Assembly: GCF_000172155.1 (NCBI RefSeq)
Contig: NZ_ABIZ01000001.1
Coordinates: 8,031,105 to 8,095,104, forward strand
DNA from: Verrucomicrobium spinosum DSM 4136 = JCM 18804
GTDB taxonomy: Bacteria > Verrucomicrobiota > Verrucomicrobiia > Verrucomicrobiales > Verrucomicrobiaceae
Direction: 5' to 3'
DNA: 64,000 nt
Made by a program: the position numbers and the translations under genes. The first letter of the stretch is position 1, and each line of letters begins with the position of its first letter. Positions 9,196-17,421 of this stretch are shown in pieces. Under the pieces are notes generated by a model. That model was not told the origin of the DNA. It did not search any database and saw only the letters and a list, made by a program, of their open reading frames with translations.

Positions 9196-9633
9196 ATGTC
9201 CTCCTCAGATCCCCTTACGCCCACCATCGAGACCCGTGAAGAGGTCATGTTCTTTGACACCGACTGCGGCGGCGTGGTGCACAACATCGCGTATCTGCGC
9301 ATGATCGAGACTGCCCGCACCCGTCTGGCGGCCAAGCTGGGCATGGCCCTCAAGGAGATGGCACAGACCCAGGTGTTCCCCGTCGTGCTGCGCACGGAGA
9401 TCGACTACCGCAAGCCAGCCGTGCTCGCCGATGAACTCGTCATCCACGGCCGCCTCGACAGCGTGGAACGCGTCCGCTTCTGGTGCGCCTTTGAGATGCG
9501 CCGTGTGGTGGACAACACCCTCCTCATCACCTGCCGGCAGTCACTCGCGCTCGTGCAGATGCCCCAAGGACGTCCTCTGCGCCTGCCAGATGACTGGACC
9601 GAGAGGTATGCGCATTTGGTAAAGGCAAAGTGA
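9196..9633 (+). CDS. Acyl-CoA thioesterase, YbgC/4-hydroxybenzoyl-CoA type
   Basis: A small hot-dog-fold thioesterase (145 aa) of the YbgC/FadM group, which hydrolyses short or phospholipid-related acyl-CoA esters. The family signature FFDTDCGGVVHNIAYL places the catalytic Asp region near residues 20-35. The second half carries the expected ADELVIHGRLDSVERVRFWC strand pair. A GTG at 9169 would add nine residues encoded by intergenic repeat, so ATG 9196 is preferred. Its TGA stop is the first TGA of the AAAGTTGAGAG repeat arm, shared face to face with the convergent ATPase gene. No tol-pal genes are nearby. Confidence 0.88.
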   Translation: MSSSDPLTPTIETREEVMFFDTDCGGVVHNIAYLRMIETARTRLAAKLGMALKEMAQTQVFPVVLRTEIDYRKPAVLADELVIHGRLDSVERVRFWCAFEMRRVVDNTLLITCRQSLALVQMPQGRPLRLPDDWTERYAHLVKAK

Positions 9634-9799
9634 AAAGTTGAGAGTGAAAAGTCAAAAGTGGAGCTGCTGGCGCGACGCGATCAGACCAGTCGAGTGATGA
9701 AAGGCACCCTCTCATCGCCCTCTTCACTTCTAACTTCTAACTCTTAACCTCCAACGCATTCCGTTCCCCACTTTTCACTTTTTACTCTCAACTTTTCAC
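9630..9799. repeat. 32-bp inverted repeat between convergent genes
   Basis: Arms at 9630-9661 and 9768-9799 are reverse complements with only two mismatches in 32 bases. They are built from AAAGTTGAGAGTGAAAAGT words. Each arm overlaps the stop codon of the gene that runs into it (thioesterase on the plus strand, ATPase on the minus strand). The roughly 106-bp spacer holds further TAACTTCTAACTCTTAACC words of a related family. It could act as a bidirectional terminator. Confidence 0.85.
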
Positions 9800-10953
9800 T
9801 CTTCCCCCTCATTCTCCTCAAACACCCACACCCGGTTGGCTCCTTCATCCCCGGCGCGGCGGGTTTCACCATGGGCGTTGACGAGGTCGAGACGACGGCA
9901 GGGTGAGCAGCGCTCCTCGATGGCTGCGGCCAGCGCCTGGGAATGGGTGACGACGATGATCTGAGTCTCCTCAGGCACTTGGGCGATGAGTTGGGCCACT
10001 GCTGGCATCAGTTCTGCATGGAGGCTCGTCTCGGGCTCGTTCAAAACCAGGAGCGGGGGTGGCTTGGGGCCCAGCAGGGCGGCGCAGAGGCAGAAGTAAC
10101 GCAAGGTGCCGTCGGAGAGTTCGTGCGCATCCAGCCAGCGTTTCAGCGAACCACGGCAGATCTGCAACTGGAACCTCCCCTGGTCATCCACGGGACGCCA
10201 TTGCAGGTCGGGAAAGGCGGTCTGCACAGCCTCTTCCAGCAGATGGCCCCGGCCCGATTCCATGATGGTTTGCAGCGTGGCCGCCAGGTTGGAGCCGTCA
10301 TGCGCCAGCACGGGCGACCAAGCCCCGGTCAAAGGGCGTCGCAATGGTGACTCGGAATCGGTGCGAAACTGGTGGTAGAACCGCCACGACAACAACGTCT
10401 CCCGGGCCAGCGCCGGACCAGGGTGGCGGTTGGCATCTCGAACTTCTGAAATCAGAGACTCGGGGGTGTGCAGGGGAAGCGGTGACTTCTCCCAACCGCT
10501 GTCAAAGCTGCGCAGCTCCACCATGGGTCCCTTGCGCCGGGCCACCAGATGCACCTTGTGGCTCTTGCTGCCTCCACTTGCCTGCAGCGGCACCAGGGAG
10601 AGCTCCTCCTGCTTCACATCAGGATCGGTGCGAAACGCGGTGGGCGCACCCGGGGCCAGCGGCACCAGCCCGCATTCCATTTCATAGATGAAGCGCTCGT
10701 GCTCCAGTGACCACTTCACCCTGACCGGCTCATTTTGCAGACGCTTGCCCGACCACACCAGGCTGGGCATGCCGCCCTCCATGGCAATGGCTTCCGCAAA
10801 CCGCCCCTCCGCCAGCCTCTGCAACATCGCCAGAGAGCGATACACATTCGACTTCCCCGCCCCGTTCTCCCCGGTGATCACCGTCAGCCGGGAGAGGCTG
10901 AGCCGAAAGTCCAGCAGCGACCGGTAACCACGCAGGTGAAGGATCTTCAGCAT
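9796..10953 (-). CDS. AAA-family ATPase, SMC/RecF-like (AAA_21 type)
   Basis: A 385-residue single-domain ABC/SMC-like ATPase. Walker A GENGAGKS is at about 29-36, and the signature and Walker B region LLVLNEPETSLHAEL at about 305-320 is followed by VVTHSQAL (the H-loop). The opening MLKILHLRGYRSLLDF is typical of stand-alone AAA_21 proteins related to RecF and OLD nucleases. No nuclease (Toprim) domain follows, and the Glu/Gly-rich tail ends in the repeat arm. Such proteins act in DNA repair, defence or toxin systems, but no partner is adjacent, so a specific role cannot be assigned. Confidence 0.85.
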   Translation of the reverse strand: MLKILHLRGYRSLLDFRLSLSRLTVITGENGAGKSNVYRSLAMLQRLAEGRFAEAIAMEGGMPSLVWSGKRLQNEPVRVKWSLEHERFIYEMECGLVPLAPGAPTAFRTDPDVKQEELSLVPLQASGGSKSHKVHLVARRKGPMVELRSFDSGWEKSPLPLHTPESLISEVRDANRHPGPALARETLLSWRFYHQFRTDSESPLRRPLTGAWSPVLAHDGSNLAATLQTIMESGRGHLLEEAVQTAFPDLQWRPVDDQGRFQLQICRGSLKRWLDAHELSDGTLRYFCLCAALLGPKPPPLLVLNEPETSLHAELMPAVAQLIAQVPEETQIIVVTHSQALAAAIEERCSPCRRLDLVNAHGETRRAGDEGANRVWVFEENEGEE

Positions 10954-10996
10954 GTATCTGGAGTTTAAGTCAGCTCGGTTTTACCACAGAAGCCTC

Positions 10997-11109
10997 AAAA
11001 ATTATGAATGCTGAATTAGGAATTAAGAATGCAAGTTGAACATGCCCTGACCCGAGAGAACTGCAGCTCATTCATCATTCCTAATTCCTAATTCCTAATT
11101 CCTAATTTT
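10997..11109. repeat. TTAGGAAT-word inverted repeat at the HD-nuclease 3' end
   Basis: The right arm (about 11068-11109) holds four tandem TTAGGAAT units read on the minus strand, and the left arm (10997-11031) is a degenerate inverted copy. The first TAG of the array is the stop codon of the HD-domain gene. The arms can pair across about 36 bp. Confidence 0.75.
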
Positions 11110-12205
11110 GTTCTTCCTCTTCGTCTCTGTGGTTGTCCAAAGCATTCTTCACCACCACCTCCAACGGTCTGACCAGGTTCGAGGTAAGCGGACGCACCCG
11201 TTCCAGGATGCCGTTGCCGAGTTCGGCGCTGGTGTTGTAGCCTTTGCGGAACATCTCCAGCTTGGCATCCAGGTTGTCCACATAGTGCAGGGCCACAGCC
11301 TCGGGGGTTTTGGGAATCACCGGTGAGCCGAACTGCATCTCCCCATGGTGGGATCCCACCAGGTGCAGCAGGTGCAGACGCACCAGTTCGCTCTGCGGCT
11401 GCAGGGTCGCCCAGGCAGCGGCGGCATCGCTTTCAATGAGCTGACGCCAGAGCTTGTTCACCAGCTCCATGCCCAGAGAGATGTGACCGATGAGTTCACC
11501 ATGCAGGGTGTAGGGCATGGTAAAGCCGCCCTCCAGATAGTTGTTCTCCCACAGCTTGCCGCAATCATGAAACAACACGCCGCTCAGGAGCAGGTCACGA
11601 TTGAGCTCCGCATAGGCTTCACAGATCTTGGCCGCGCTGCGCATCATTTGGGACACGTGTTCCACCAGTCCGCCGCGGCGGGCGTGATGATAGTCCCGCG
11701 CCGCTGCCGCCCGCTTGAATCGGTCGCCGTGTTGCTGGAGAAACAGGCTGCACAAACCCTTGAGCCGGGGATCAGACATGCTTTGCACAAAGTCCACGAT
11801 GGCCTGGTAGTCCTCCCGCTGCCGCTCCCGGGTTTCTTCATCGCCCGCCAGGAGGGACTGCACCTCCTCGTCCTCCAGCACCCGCATGGCTGGGTTGCGG
11901 GGCTCCATGCCGAACTTGCCCGTGTCCACCCAGTGGGCAGACAGCTCGATCCAGCCGCCGCGCTTCAGAGCCTGCACCTCCTGAAAGAGCGGGCTGCCAT
12001 CGAACACCCGCCAGACGAGCGACTCCGTCCCGTCCGTCAGCTTCACCTCATGGTACGGCTTCCCCTGCGCGGTCTCCTTCACCAAGTTCCCCTCCACCTG
12101 CACATGCACCCGGTACGGCTGCGGCTGCGGCCCCGCCACCGTCTTGAGCTGACGCACAGTCAGGAGATCGAGATCAGAGAGGGAGGCGCTGTGGGTTTCA
12201 GACAT
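11102..12205 (-). CDS. YhaM-like 3'-5' exoribonuclease (OB fold plus HD domain)
   Basis: This 367-residue protein has the layout of YhaM/CBF1 exoribonucleases. The N-terminal OB-type nucleic-acid binding region covers about residues 20-100 (PYRVHVQVEGNLVKE, LTDGTESLVWRVFDG). An HD phosphohydrolase domain follows, with HHARRGGLVEHV, the metal-binding LFHDCGK and HLVGSHHG. YhaM trims RNA and single-stranded DNA from the 3' end with Mn2+. ATG 12205 (MSETHSAS) is preferred over an upstream start in non-conserved sequence. The acidic tail DEEEEQN ends at a TAG provided by a simple repeat. The gene has no obvious operon partner. Confidence 0.87.
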   Translation of the reverse strand: MSETHSASLSDLDLLTVRQLKTVAGPQPQPYRVHVQVEGNLVKETAQGKPYHEVKLTDGTESLVWRVFDGSPLFQEVQALKRGGWIELSAHWVDTGKFGMEPRNPAMRVLEDEEVQSLLAGDEETRERQREDYQAIVDFVQSMSDPRLKGLCSLFLQQHGDRFKRAAAARDYHHARRGGLVEHVSQMMRSAAKICEAYAELNRDLLLSGVLFHDCGKLWENNYLEGGFTMPYTLHGELIGHISLGMELVNKLWRQLIESDAAAAWATLQPQSELVRLHLLHLVGSHHGEMQFGSPVIPKTPEAVALHYVDNLDAKLEMFRKGYNTSAELGNGILERVRPLTSNLVRPLEVVVKNALDNHRDEEEEQN

Positions 12206-12617
12206 GCGGGATAGTAGGCGGCAAAATTGGAGACACAATCACAGAGACACAAGACGGGAAGACTCAAGACATATGACCTGAGGTCAGGGGTGAAGATCTA
12301 CTTGGTTCCCCTTCCCAAGACGTGAGTTCGCGCTAAAGGCGTGAGGCAGAACAGCGTCGCCTAAGTCAGGTGAGGCCAAGGTGCGCCACCGTTGCCCCCG
12401 CGAGTGCTCTGACGCCAAAGGCGTCATACAAAGTAGACGCCATGATGGCGAGGCACGAGCCGCCACCCTGGGGGCACAGGCAGGTGGACCAGAACTCCGA
12501 AGTGAGTTCTACAAACCGCTCAAACAACGGGAAGCCAACGGCCTCATTTGCGATTATCGAATTGGGGTTTGCCTTCGCCGAAGAAACGTCGTTCGGCCCG
12601 CTCACCCAACCTTCTCC
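12206..12617. other. Intergenic region without a recognised gene
   Basis: Begins with a degenerate copy of the GAGACACAAGAC/CCTGAGG word family (about 12229-12290). It then holds short hairpins such as GACGCC-AAA-GGCGTC (about 12411-12426). No convincing coding frame was found in the rest. Confidence 0.5.
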
Positions 12618-13424
12618 CTATCCAACAAACACGTGCTCCCGATGGTGCGCCAGATACCGCGGATCAGGAGCCAGCTCTACCCATGGCGTGACAATTCGAA
12701 CGCCTTCATAATCCCGGAACTGGGCCGCCACCGCACTCGCCGCAAACTCCGAACGAAGTGAACGGCTCACGACCACTCTCAGGTCCTCATCCAATGTGAT
12801 CAATCCCTGGTCGAACGCGGCATCGTGAAGCCGATTGAGGCAAAGCCCGTTACGATGATCCAACCGTGCCTCGACGGAATCACTCCATGGCAAGATGTGA
12901 CTCGCCACGAGCAATTCTCTGATGTGCAATCCCGTAATGCAACACTTGCTGTCGTACGCATTCAGCACCGCCTGCCGAAAGACCTGCTGACCCCGGCGCG
13001 CCATAACTTGGGCAGGCACGCTGGTGACCGCGTCCGGGGACATCTTGAGTGTGCGCTTTCGCACCTTGACCCCTTGCCCCTGGACCACGTCCAACTCGTC
13101 ATCGACACCCGCCTCGAACAAGGCACGGATTCGTGTTTCGCTCTCCGGCACGAGCACGTCCCGATTCCGTTGAAATTCAGTCCACACCTCCTTGTCCAGC
13201 TCACTAGCCCCTGGCAGGCCCTTGCGTCCTCTTGCGTGCAAAACAGGATCAAGGGACGCCAGATTGCCCAGTTTCATCGCAAGGCTTGAGGCGGTGCGTT
13301 GAAGCCGTTTTGCAACATCTTGAATGACTTTTTGTCTTTGGTCGAACTGACCAAAGGGGAGCTTCTCGTAAAGATTCAAGACGATGAGGAGTTCGTCCCG
13401 GTTCCACCGCTTTCCTGACGCCAT
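12618..13424 (-). CDS. HNH endonuclease-domain protein
   Basis: A 268-residue protein with a C-terminal HNH nuclease core: CCITGLHIRELLVASHILPW, then DHRNGLCLNRLHDAAFDQG (about residues 160-215). The H-x(n)-N-x-x-x-H pattern is preserved. The N-terminal part (RWNRDELLIVLNLYEKLPFG) looks like a helical DNA-binding region found in HNH proteins encoded beside restriction or repair genes. ATG 13424 is three codons inside a longer frame. It is divergent from vsr, with 116 bp between start codons, so the two may share a control region. A role in restriction or repair of modified DNA is plausible but inferred only from context. Confidence 0.8.
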   Translation of the reverse strand: MASGKRWNRDELLIVLNLYEKLPFGQFDQRQKVIQDVAKRLQRTASSLAMKLGNLASLDPVLHARGRKGLPGASELDKEVWTEFQRNRDVLVPESETRIRALFEAGVDDELDVVQGQGVKVRKRTLKMSPDAVTSVPAQVMARRGQQVFRQAVLNAYDSKCCITGLHIRELLVASHILPWSDSVEARLDHRNGLCLNRLHDAAFDQGLITLDEDLRVVVSRSLRSEFAASAVAAQFRDYEGVRIVTPWVELAPDPRYLAHHREHVFVG

Positions 13425-13540
13425 GGTCCACACTATCTCTATCCAACCACCGCCAAAAGCGTTTTGTCGATCAATTGGACTCAGCCGTCACTTGGCGAGC
13501 GTATCTTCATGGCGGCTAAACATTGCCATCTAGAAGTGTC

Positions 13541-14017
13541 ATGCCTGACGTCTTCACGCCCGAAAAGCGTTCACAGGTGATGTCCTTGATCCGCTCGACG
13601 GGGAACAAGGACACGGAGCTGCGGCTCATGCTGCTGCTGCGCGCGGCGGGGATCAAGGGGTGGCGGCGGCATGCGCTCGTCACCGTGCCGGACACCTCCC
13701 GGGGTGCGACACGTCCGGTGCTCAAGGTGAAGCCGGATTTTGTGTTCTGGAAGCTGCGGGTGGCGGTGTTCGTGGACGGATGTTTCTGGCACGGGTGCCC
13801 CCGCTGCTATGTGCGGCCCAAACAGAACCGGAAGTTCTGGGACACCAAGGTCACCGCCAACCGGGCGAGAGATGAGAAGGTGACGCGCCAGCTCCGCAAG
13901 GCGGGCTGGCGGGTGCTTCGCCTCTGGGAATGCGCGCTGGCGGCGAAGCAGGTAAACCGGACGATGGGGCGTCTGGGCCGAATGCTGGAGGTCAGCACCC
14001 CCGAACCGCATCCCTGA
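13541..14017 (+). CDS. vsr: Very short patch repair endonuclease (Vsr)
   Basis: Vsr nicks DNA at T:G mismatches made by deamination of 5-methylcytosine. The family motifs are all present: MPDVFTPEKRSQVMSLIRST at the start, the catalytic VKPDFVFWKLRVAVFVDGCF, the zinc-site cluster WHGCPRCYVRPKQN, then RDEKVTRQLRKAGWRVLRLW. The length of 158 aa is normal. An upstream TTG is possible, but ATG 13541 begins exactly at the conserved N terminus. No cytosine methyltransferase (dcm-like) gene is in the window, so the matching methylase must be elsewhere or absent. Confidence 0.95.
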   Translation: MPDVFTPEKRSQVMSLIRSTGNKDTELRLMLLLRAAGIKGWRRHALVTVPDTSRGATRPVLKVKPDFVFWKLRVAVFVDGCFWHGCPRCYVRPKQNRKFWDTKVTANRARDEKVTRQLRKAGWRVLRLWECALAAKQVNRTMGRLGRMLEVSTPEPHP

Positions 14018-14119
14018 GCAACATGCCGAACGACGGCGCACCCCTTCCTCTCCAGCCATGCGGTTCGCGACTTTAACCCCGACGACTTCCGTTGGCACGC
14101 CTCGATCTCCCTTGAGTGA

Positions 14120-14710
14120 CAAGGCTGCGAGCACTGCCAGGCCGCACGGGGCACCGGCTATGGAGCAGCCGTACAGGCCGCAGTGCTGGGTGTCTGTAAG
14201 GCCCAAACCACCCGGGTGGGCAATGGCCCCTTCCCCACAGAACTGGGCGGCCCGCAGGGCGATGCCCTGCGCGAGCGGGGCGGCGAGTATGGGGTGAACA
14301 CCGGGCGACCGCGTCGTTGTGGTTGGTTTGATGCAGCAACCGTTCGCGCGGGCATCCGCGCAGGTGGCATTCAGGCCCTGGCACTGACCAAGCTGGATGT
14401 GCTGGACGGCATGGCGGAGGTCAAAGTGGCCACAGGCTACCGGTTCAAGGGTCAACTTCTCAAAGAACCGCCGGCATCCCTCTCCGCGGATCTGGAGCCG
14501 GTTTATGAGTCCCTTCCCGGATGGAGCCAGCCCACTGCCGGTGTTGCTAATTTCCATGACCTCCCCACGGAGGCCCAGATCTTCGTGCGTCGCATCGAAG
14601 AACTCACGGGCATCCCGGTGACCATGATCTCCACGGGGGCGCACCGGGACGACACGATCGTGCGGGAGTGTCCGTTCGGAGTGGTAGCTGAAAGTAGTCC
14701 AGTGCTATAG
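14120..14710 (+). pseudogene. purA: purA 3'-terminal remnant (adenylosuccinate synthetase)
   Basis: The translated frame matches the C-terminal 45% of adenylosuccinate synthetase: TTRVGNGPFPTEL, GVNTGRPRRCGWFDAATVR, ALTKLDVLDGMAEVKVATGY, PVYESLPGW, IEELTGIPVTMISTGAHRDD. The first half of the enzyme (P-loop GDEGKGK, IMP site) is missing: in-frame homology begins only at about 14150, shortly after a TGA at 14117. The natural C terminus is replaced by sequence running into a partial AAAGTAGT repeat (14691-14715). The fragment cannot be a working enzyme; an intact purA is expected elsewhere. It lies just behind vsr. Confidence 0.85.
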
Positions 14711-14775
14711 CTCGGTATTGGGGGGACGTGGGTGGTGCGACTGACGAACTGACGCGCTGCACTCCTTTTGGCAAC

Positions 14776-15318
14776 TTACCTCCTCCGTTCACGACCGCTC
14801 ACACCCCCTTTGCTCTTGCTGGAACTGGAACTGGAGCTGCGGCTCCGGCTGGAGATGGTGCGGGTGTTCAGCGTGCTGTCGCCCCGGCGGATCATGGCGT
14901 TGTGCTGGTTCTTTTTCAGCTGGCTGGAGTGGTAGTGGTCTCCATGCCGGACTTGGCGATTGGAAGAGGATCCGCCACTGCGGTTCGCATAGTACCGCCT
15001 GTGATCGCCGTCGTGATCATGGTGATGGTGGCGATCATAATACCGGTTGCGATAGTAGGAGCCTCCGATGAGAGCACCCCCACCATAGGCGTAGGGGTAA
15101 CCGTAGCCGTACGGATAGCCACCGTAATAAGATGAGGTGTACGAAGGGTAGCCCCCATAGTAGGAGCCCCGGTGGCGCACGGGATAGTAGTCATCATCAT
15201 CATAGTACCCACCGCCATAGGGCTCGCGGTAGGCATAACCATCCACCACACAGCTGGAGAGGAGCATGGCCAGACCCAGCGCGGTGACAAAAAGGGGGAT
15301 TTTTGCTAATGGACTCAT
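14776..15318 (-). CDS. Low-complexity Tyr/Gly/His/Ser-rich lipoprotein (paralogue A)
   Basis: A 180-residue predicted lipoprotein of unknown function. The signal peptide ends in a lipobox (LAMLLSSC, Cys at about 21). A Tyr/Gly-rich region follows (YGGGYYDDDDYY, SYYGGYPYGYGYPY), then a His/Asp run (DRHHHHDHDGDH), the core VRHGDHYHSSQ-x-KK-x-QH-xx-MIRRGD, and a poly-Ser/Arg tail ending GGVSGRERRR. The core and the tail end are shared with the gene at 15523-16053. The His/Asp tract suggests metal binding at the cell surface; this is inference. ATG 15318 is chosen because it starts the signal peptide. Confidence 0.8.
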   Translation of the reverse strand: MSPLAKIPLFVTALGLAMLLSSCVVDGYAYREPYGGGYYDDDDYYPVRHRGSYYGGYPSYTSSYYGGYPYGYGYPYAYGGGALIGGSYYRNRYYDRHHHHDHDGDHRRYYANRSGGSSSNRQVRHGDHYHSSQLKKNQHNAMIRRGDSTLNTRTISSRSRSSSSSSSKSKGGVSGRERRR

Positions 15319-15443
15319 GGCAAAGAGGTTTGACGCCCCCCTCTGCCCAATCATTCAAAGACGCGACAAACTATAATCAGCGACGCTGATCGTTTGTTGA
15401 ATCCACCTGCCGCAGGAGACGCGAAGGGGGAAGCGCAGTTTAT

Positions 15444-15527
15444 GGGTTAGGTGTTAGATGTTAAGAAAGGTGAGAGACACGTTTGATGCCCATCTCATCT
15501 CTCAACCCTTAACATCTAACTCTCACC
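15444..15527. repeat. GTTAGATGTTAAG-word inverted repeat at a lipoprotein-gene 3' end
   Basis: Left arm 15444-15476 and right arm 15499-15527 share GTTAGATGTTAAG in inverted orientation and can pair across about 22 bp. The right arm overlaps the last codon and stop of the downstream-reading minus-strand lipoprotein gene. The same word family is at 21631-21726. Confidence 0.7.
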
Positions 15528-16053
15528 GCCTCTCCCGGCCGTGGATGCCGCCCTTCTTGTTGTCATCGTCATCCTTTTTCTTGGATGAGGAGCTGCGGCT
15601 GGAGGAGGAAGACTTGCGATTGTCGTCATCATCGCCCCGGCGGATCATCGACTGGTGCTGCTCCTTCTTCGTCTGGCTGGAGTGGTAGTGGTCCCCGTGG
15701 CGCACGTCCGAGGAGCGCGAGGAACTGGAGGACGAGTACTTCTTGCTGGAAGAGGAGCTGTACTTGCGATCGTGGTCATGATCGTCGTGATCGTGATCAT
15801 GATGATCATGCTTGTCGTAGTATCGGCTGCGATAATACGAGGACCCGTACCCGGATCCGTAATAGTTCCCGTAGTTCCCACCGTAGTAGTTTCCTCCGTA
15901 ACCGCTGCTGTAGCGGCGCGGATACGAGGAACCCTCGTAGTAGCCGCCGGGAGAGTCGGAATACCCGTACCCGTCGTCCACCACACAACTGGAAAGCAGG
16001 AGGGGCAGGGCCACGGCAGCAGCAACAACAGGAAGGGAAGCGCGGAGGTTCAT
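15523..16053 (-). CDS. Low-complexity Tyr/Gly/His/Ser-rich lipoprotein (paralogue B)
   Basis: A paralogue of the neighbouring gene at 14776-15318. It has a signal peptide with lipobox LLLSSC. The Tyr/Gly-rich stretch (YGGNYYGGNYGNYYGSGYG) is followed by a strongly His/Asp-rich segment (HDHHDHDHDDHDHDRK), serine runs, and the shared core VRHGDHYHSSQ-TKKEQH-xx-MIRRGDDDD. The tail ends GGIHGRERR. ATG 16053 (MNLRASLP) begins the signal peptide; an upstream ATG at 16128 is less likely. The conserved core between low-complexity arms implies selection on that segment. Function unknown; metal or polysaccharide binding outside the cell is a guess. Confidence 0.8.
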   Translation of the reverse strand: MNLRASLPVVAAAVALPLLLSSCVVDDGYGYSDSPGGYYEGSSYPRRYSSGYGGNYYGGNYGNYYGSGYGSSYYRSRYYDKHDHHDHDHDDHDHDRKYSSSSSKKYSSSSSSRSSDVRHGDHYHSSQTKKEQHQSMIRRGDDDDNRKSSSSSRSSSSKKKDDDDNKKGGIHGRERR

Positions 16054-16664
16054 GAGAGGATAGAAGGCTCGGGATGTTCTGACGCTGCAGGCTGCTCGTC
16101 CATTCAAAGAATGGAAAAAGTTGTGCATGAGCTGCCGAAAGTCGATGGAGGGTGGATGCGGTGGAAGGAGGGCACGGCAGCGTGCTTCCTATCCGTGTAT
16201 CGGATGAACTGCTCCCTCTCGGCGGATCTTCTTGAGGCCGTGGCACCGCAAGCCCGTCCGTAGGTCGATCACCCGGGACGCGCAGTCAGCGGACGCGCGG
16301 GGCAAGCGGAGCGCTTGCCCTACAGCGTCAATAGCCGATTAAAATTGCAACAGTGTTCCAGGGAAGTCGAGATGCCGGAGGCGACGTCGCTGGCATCCGC
16401 TCCGGGATGCAATACTGAATCTGATCTTCCGGAGGTATCAGTCGCTCCGCTCCTTCAACCATCCGTCTAATGGCTTTGATGCCTCCGGCATCGGGCAAAC
16501 CGGGCTGGGACACCACCAGATCGTCAAAGTCGACAAGCCAACTTCCCGATCAGGTCACGCGCTGGACGCGGAAATCCGTAGTTGGAGCAGGACATGCCCG
16601 CCCATGAGGGATCTGGGCGGCACTTTTCACTTACCACTCTCAACTTTTTACTGTGCTCCAGGCA
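16054..16664. other. Intergenic region with a half palindromic element
   Basis: No gene is supported. A half copy of the TGTAGGGC element (GGCAAGCGGAGCGCTTGCC, then CTACAG) lies at 16299-16326. Further right are short GC palindromes and, close to the next gene's stop, AAAAAGTTGAGAGTGG-type words (about 16620-16660, read on the minus strand). Confidence 0.5.
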
Positions 16665-17108
16665 CTAATTGCTCTCCCTGCCGCCGATACCGCCGCTGGG
16701 GCCGCTGTCTTTGTCATTGGCGCTGGAGCCTGAGTGGTTGTCGCTCTTGCTGTCGTTGCTGCTGCTCTTGTCATTACTGCCGCCGCCGCTTTCCCGGCTG
16801 CTCACCGCATCGGATGAGGAGGTGGAGATATCGCTGCTGCGCTCACTCTTGCCGTGCTCTGACTTCCCCTGGGAGGATTTGGACCGGGGGGAGTCGCCGC
16901 CCCGGTGGTACCGTTCATCGCTCAGGTTGCGGGCATCGGCCGAGTAATCATAGCCGTGGTTCCGCCATTCGTAGGTGTCCGGCGGGGACAGGTCTGGGAT
17001 CTCACAGCCCGGCATCAGCAGGAGCGCCCAGGCGGCGCAGGCGATCAAACGGACTTTGTTCTGGCCCGGAGGGGCGGACGATAAGGAGGAAGACGGGCTC
17101 GCTTTCAT
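16665..17108 (-). CDS. Serine-rich lipoprotein (paralogue C, diverged)
   Basis: A 147-residue predicted lipoprotein: basic/hydrophobic leader, then LLLMPGC as lipobox (Cys at about 35). The rest is hydrophilic and rich in Ser, Asp, Lys and Gly. It lacks the Tyr/Gly and His/Asp tracts and the VRHGDHYHSSQ core of the two genes beside it. It does end in GGIGGRESN, the same GG-x-x-GRE terminus as those genes. That shared terminus and the tandem placement suggest a diverged third member. Function unknown. Confidence 0.7.
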   Translation of the reverse strand: MKASPSSSLSSAPPGQNKVRLIACAAWALLLMPGCEIPDLSPPDTYEWRNHGYDYSADARNLSDERYHRGGDSPRSKSSQGKSEHGKSERSSDISTSSSDAVSSRESGGGSNDKSSSNDSKSDNHSGSSANDKDSGPSGGIGGRESN

Positions 17109-17421
17109 GGGGACAGTGTCAATTCAACGCTACGGCCGAAGAAAACCCGTCGTGCAGGAAATTTTGGATATTGGGGGAATCTCGGCCAGGGCTGCCTTGT
17201 GCGGAATTGCGCCATCCATACGGCTCTTGGCCGATATGGCCTACCGCTCCGCGGTAGCATTCTCCACCCGGGTTACCATGGGTAGTCCTCGCTCCACTCG
17301 GCCGACCCATGGCTACGGATGGCGAACCCTCCGGGTTCATGATGTGACACGGCACACAGTCCCGGTCACCTCTCACCTCCACCGACCGCTTACCTTTTTA
17401 CCTCTTACCACTTACCGAAAC
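17109..17421. other. Intergenic region, no gene recognised
   Basis: Contains short palindromic words such as ACCATGGGTAG and CCCATGGCTACGGATGGCG, which look like repeat debris. Near the right end are CTTACC/TTACC simple words following the TPR-gene stop. No coding frame is credible. Confidence 0.45.

Noticed and set aside
16328-16516. Small minus-strand frame between lipoprotein genes
   Set aside because: No ribosome-binding context or family resemblance; it overlaps repeat debris.
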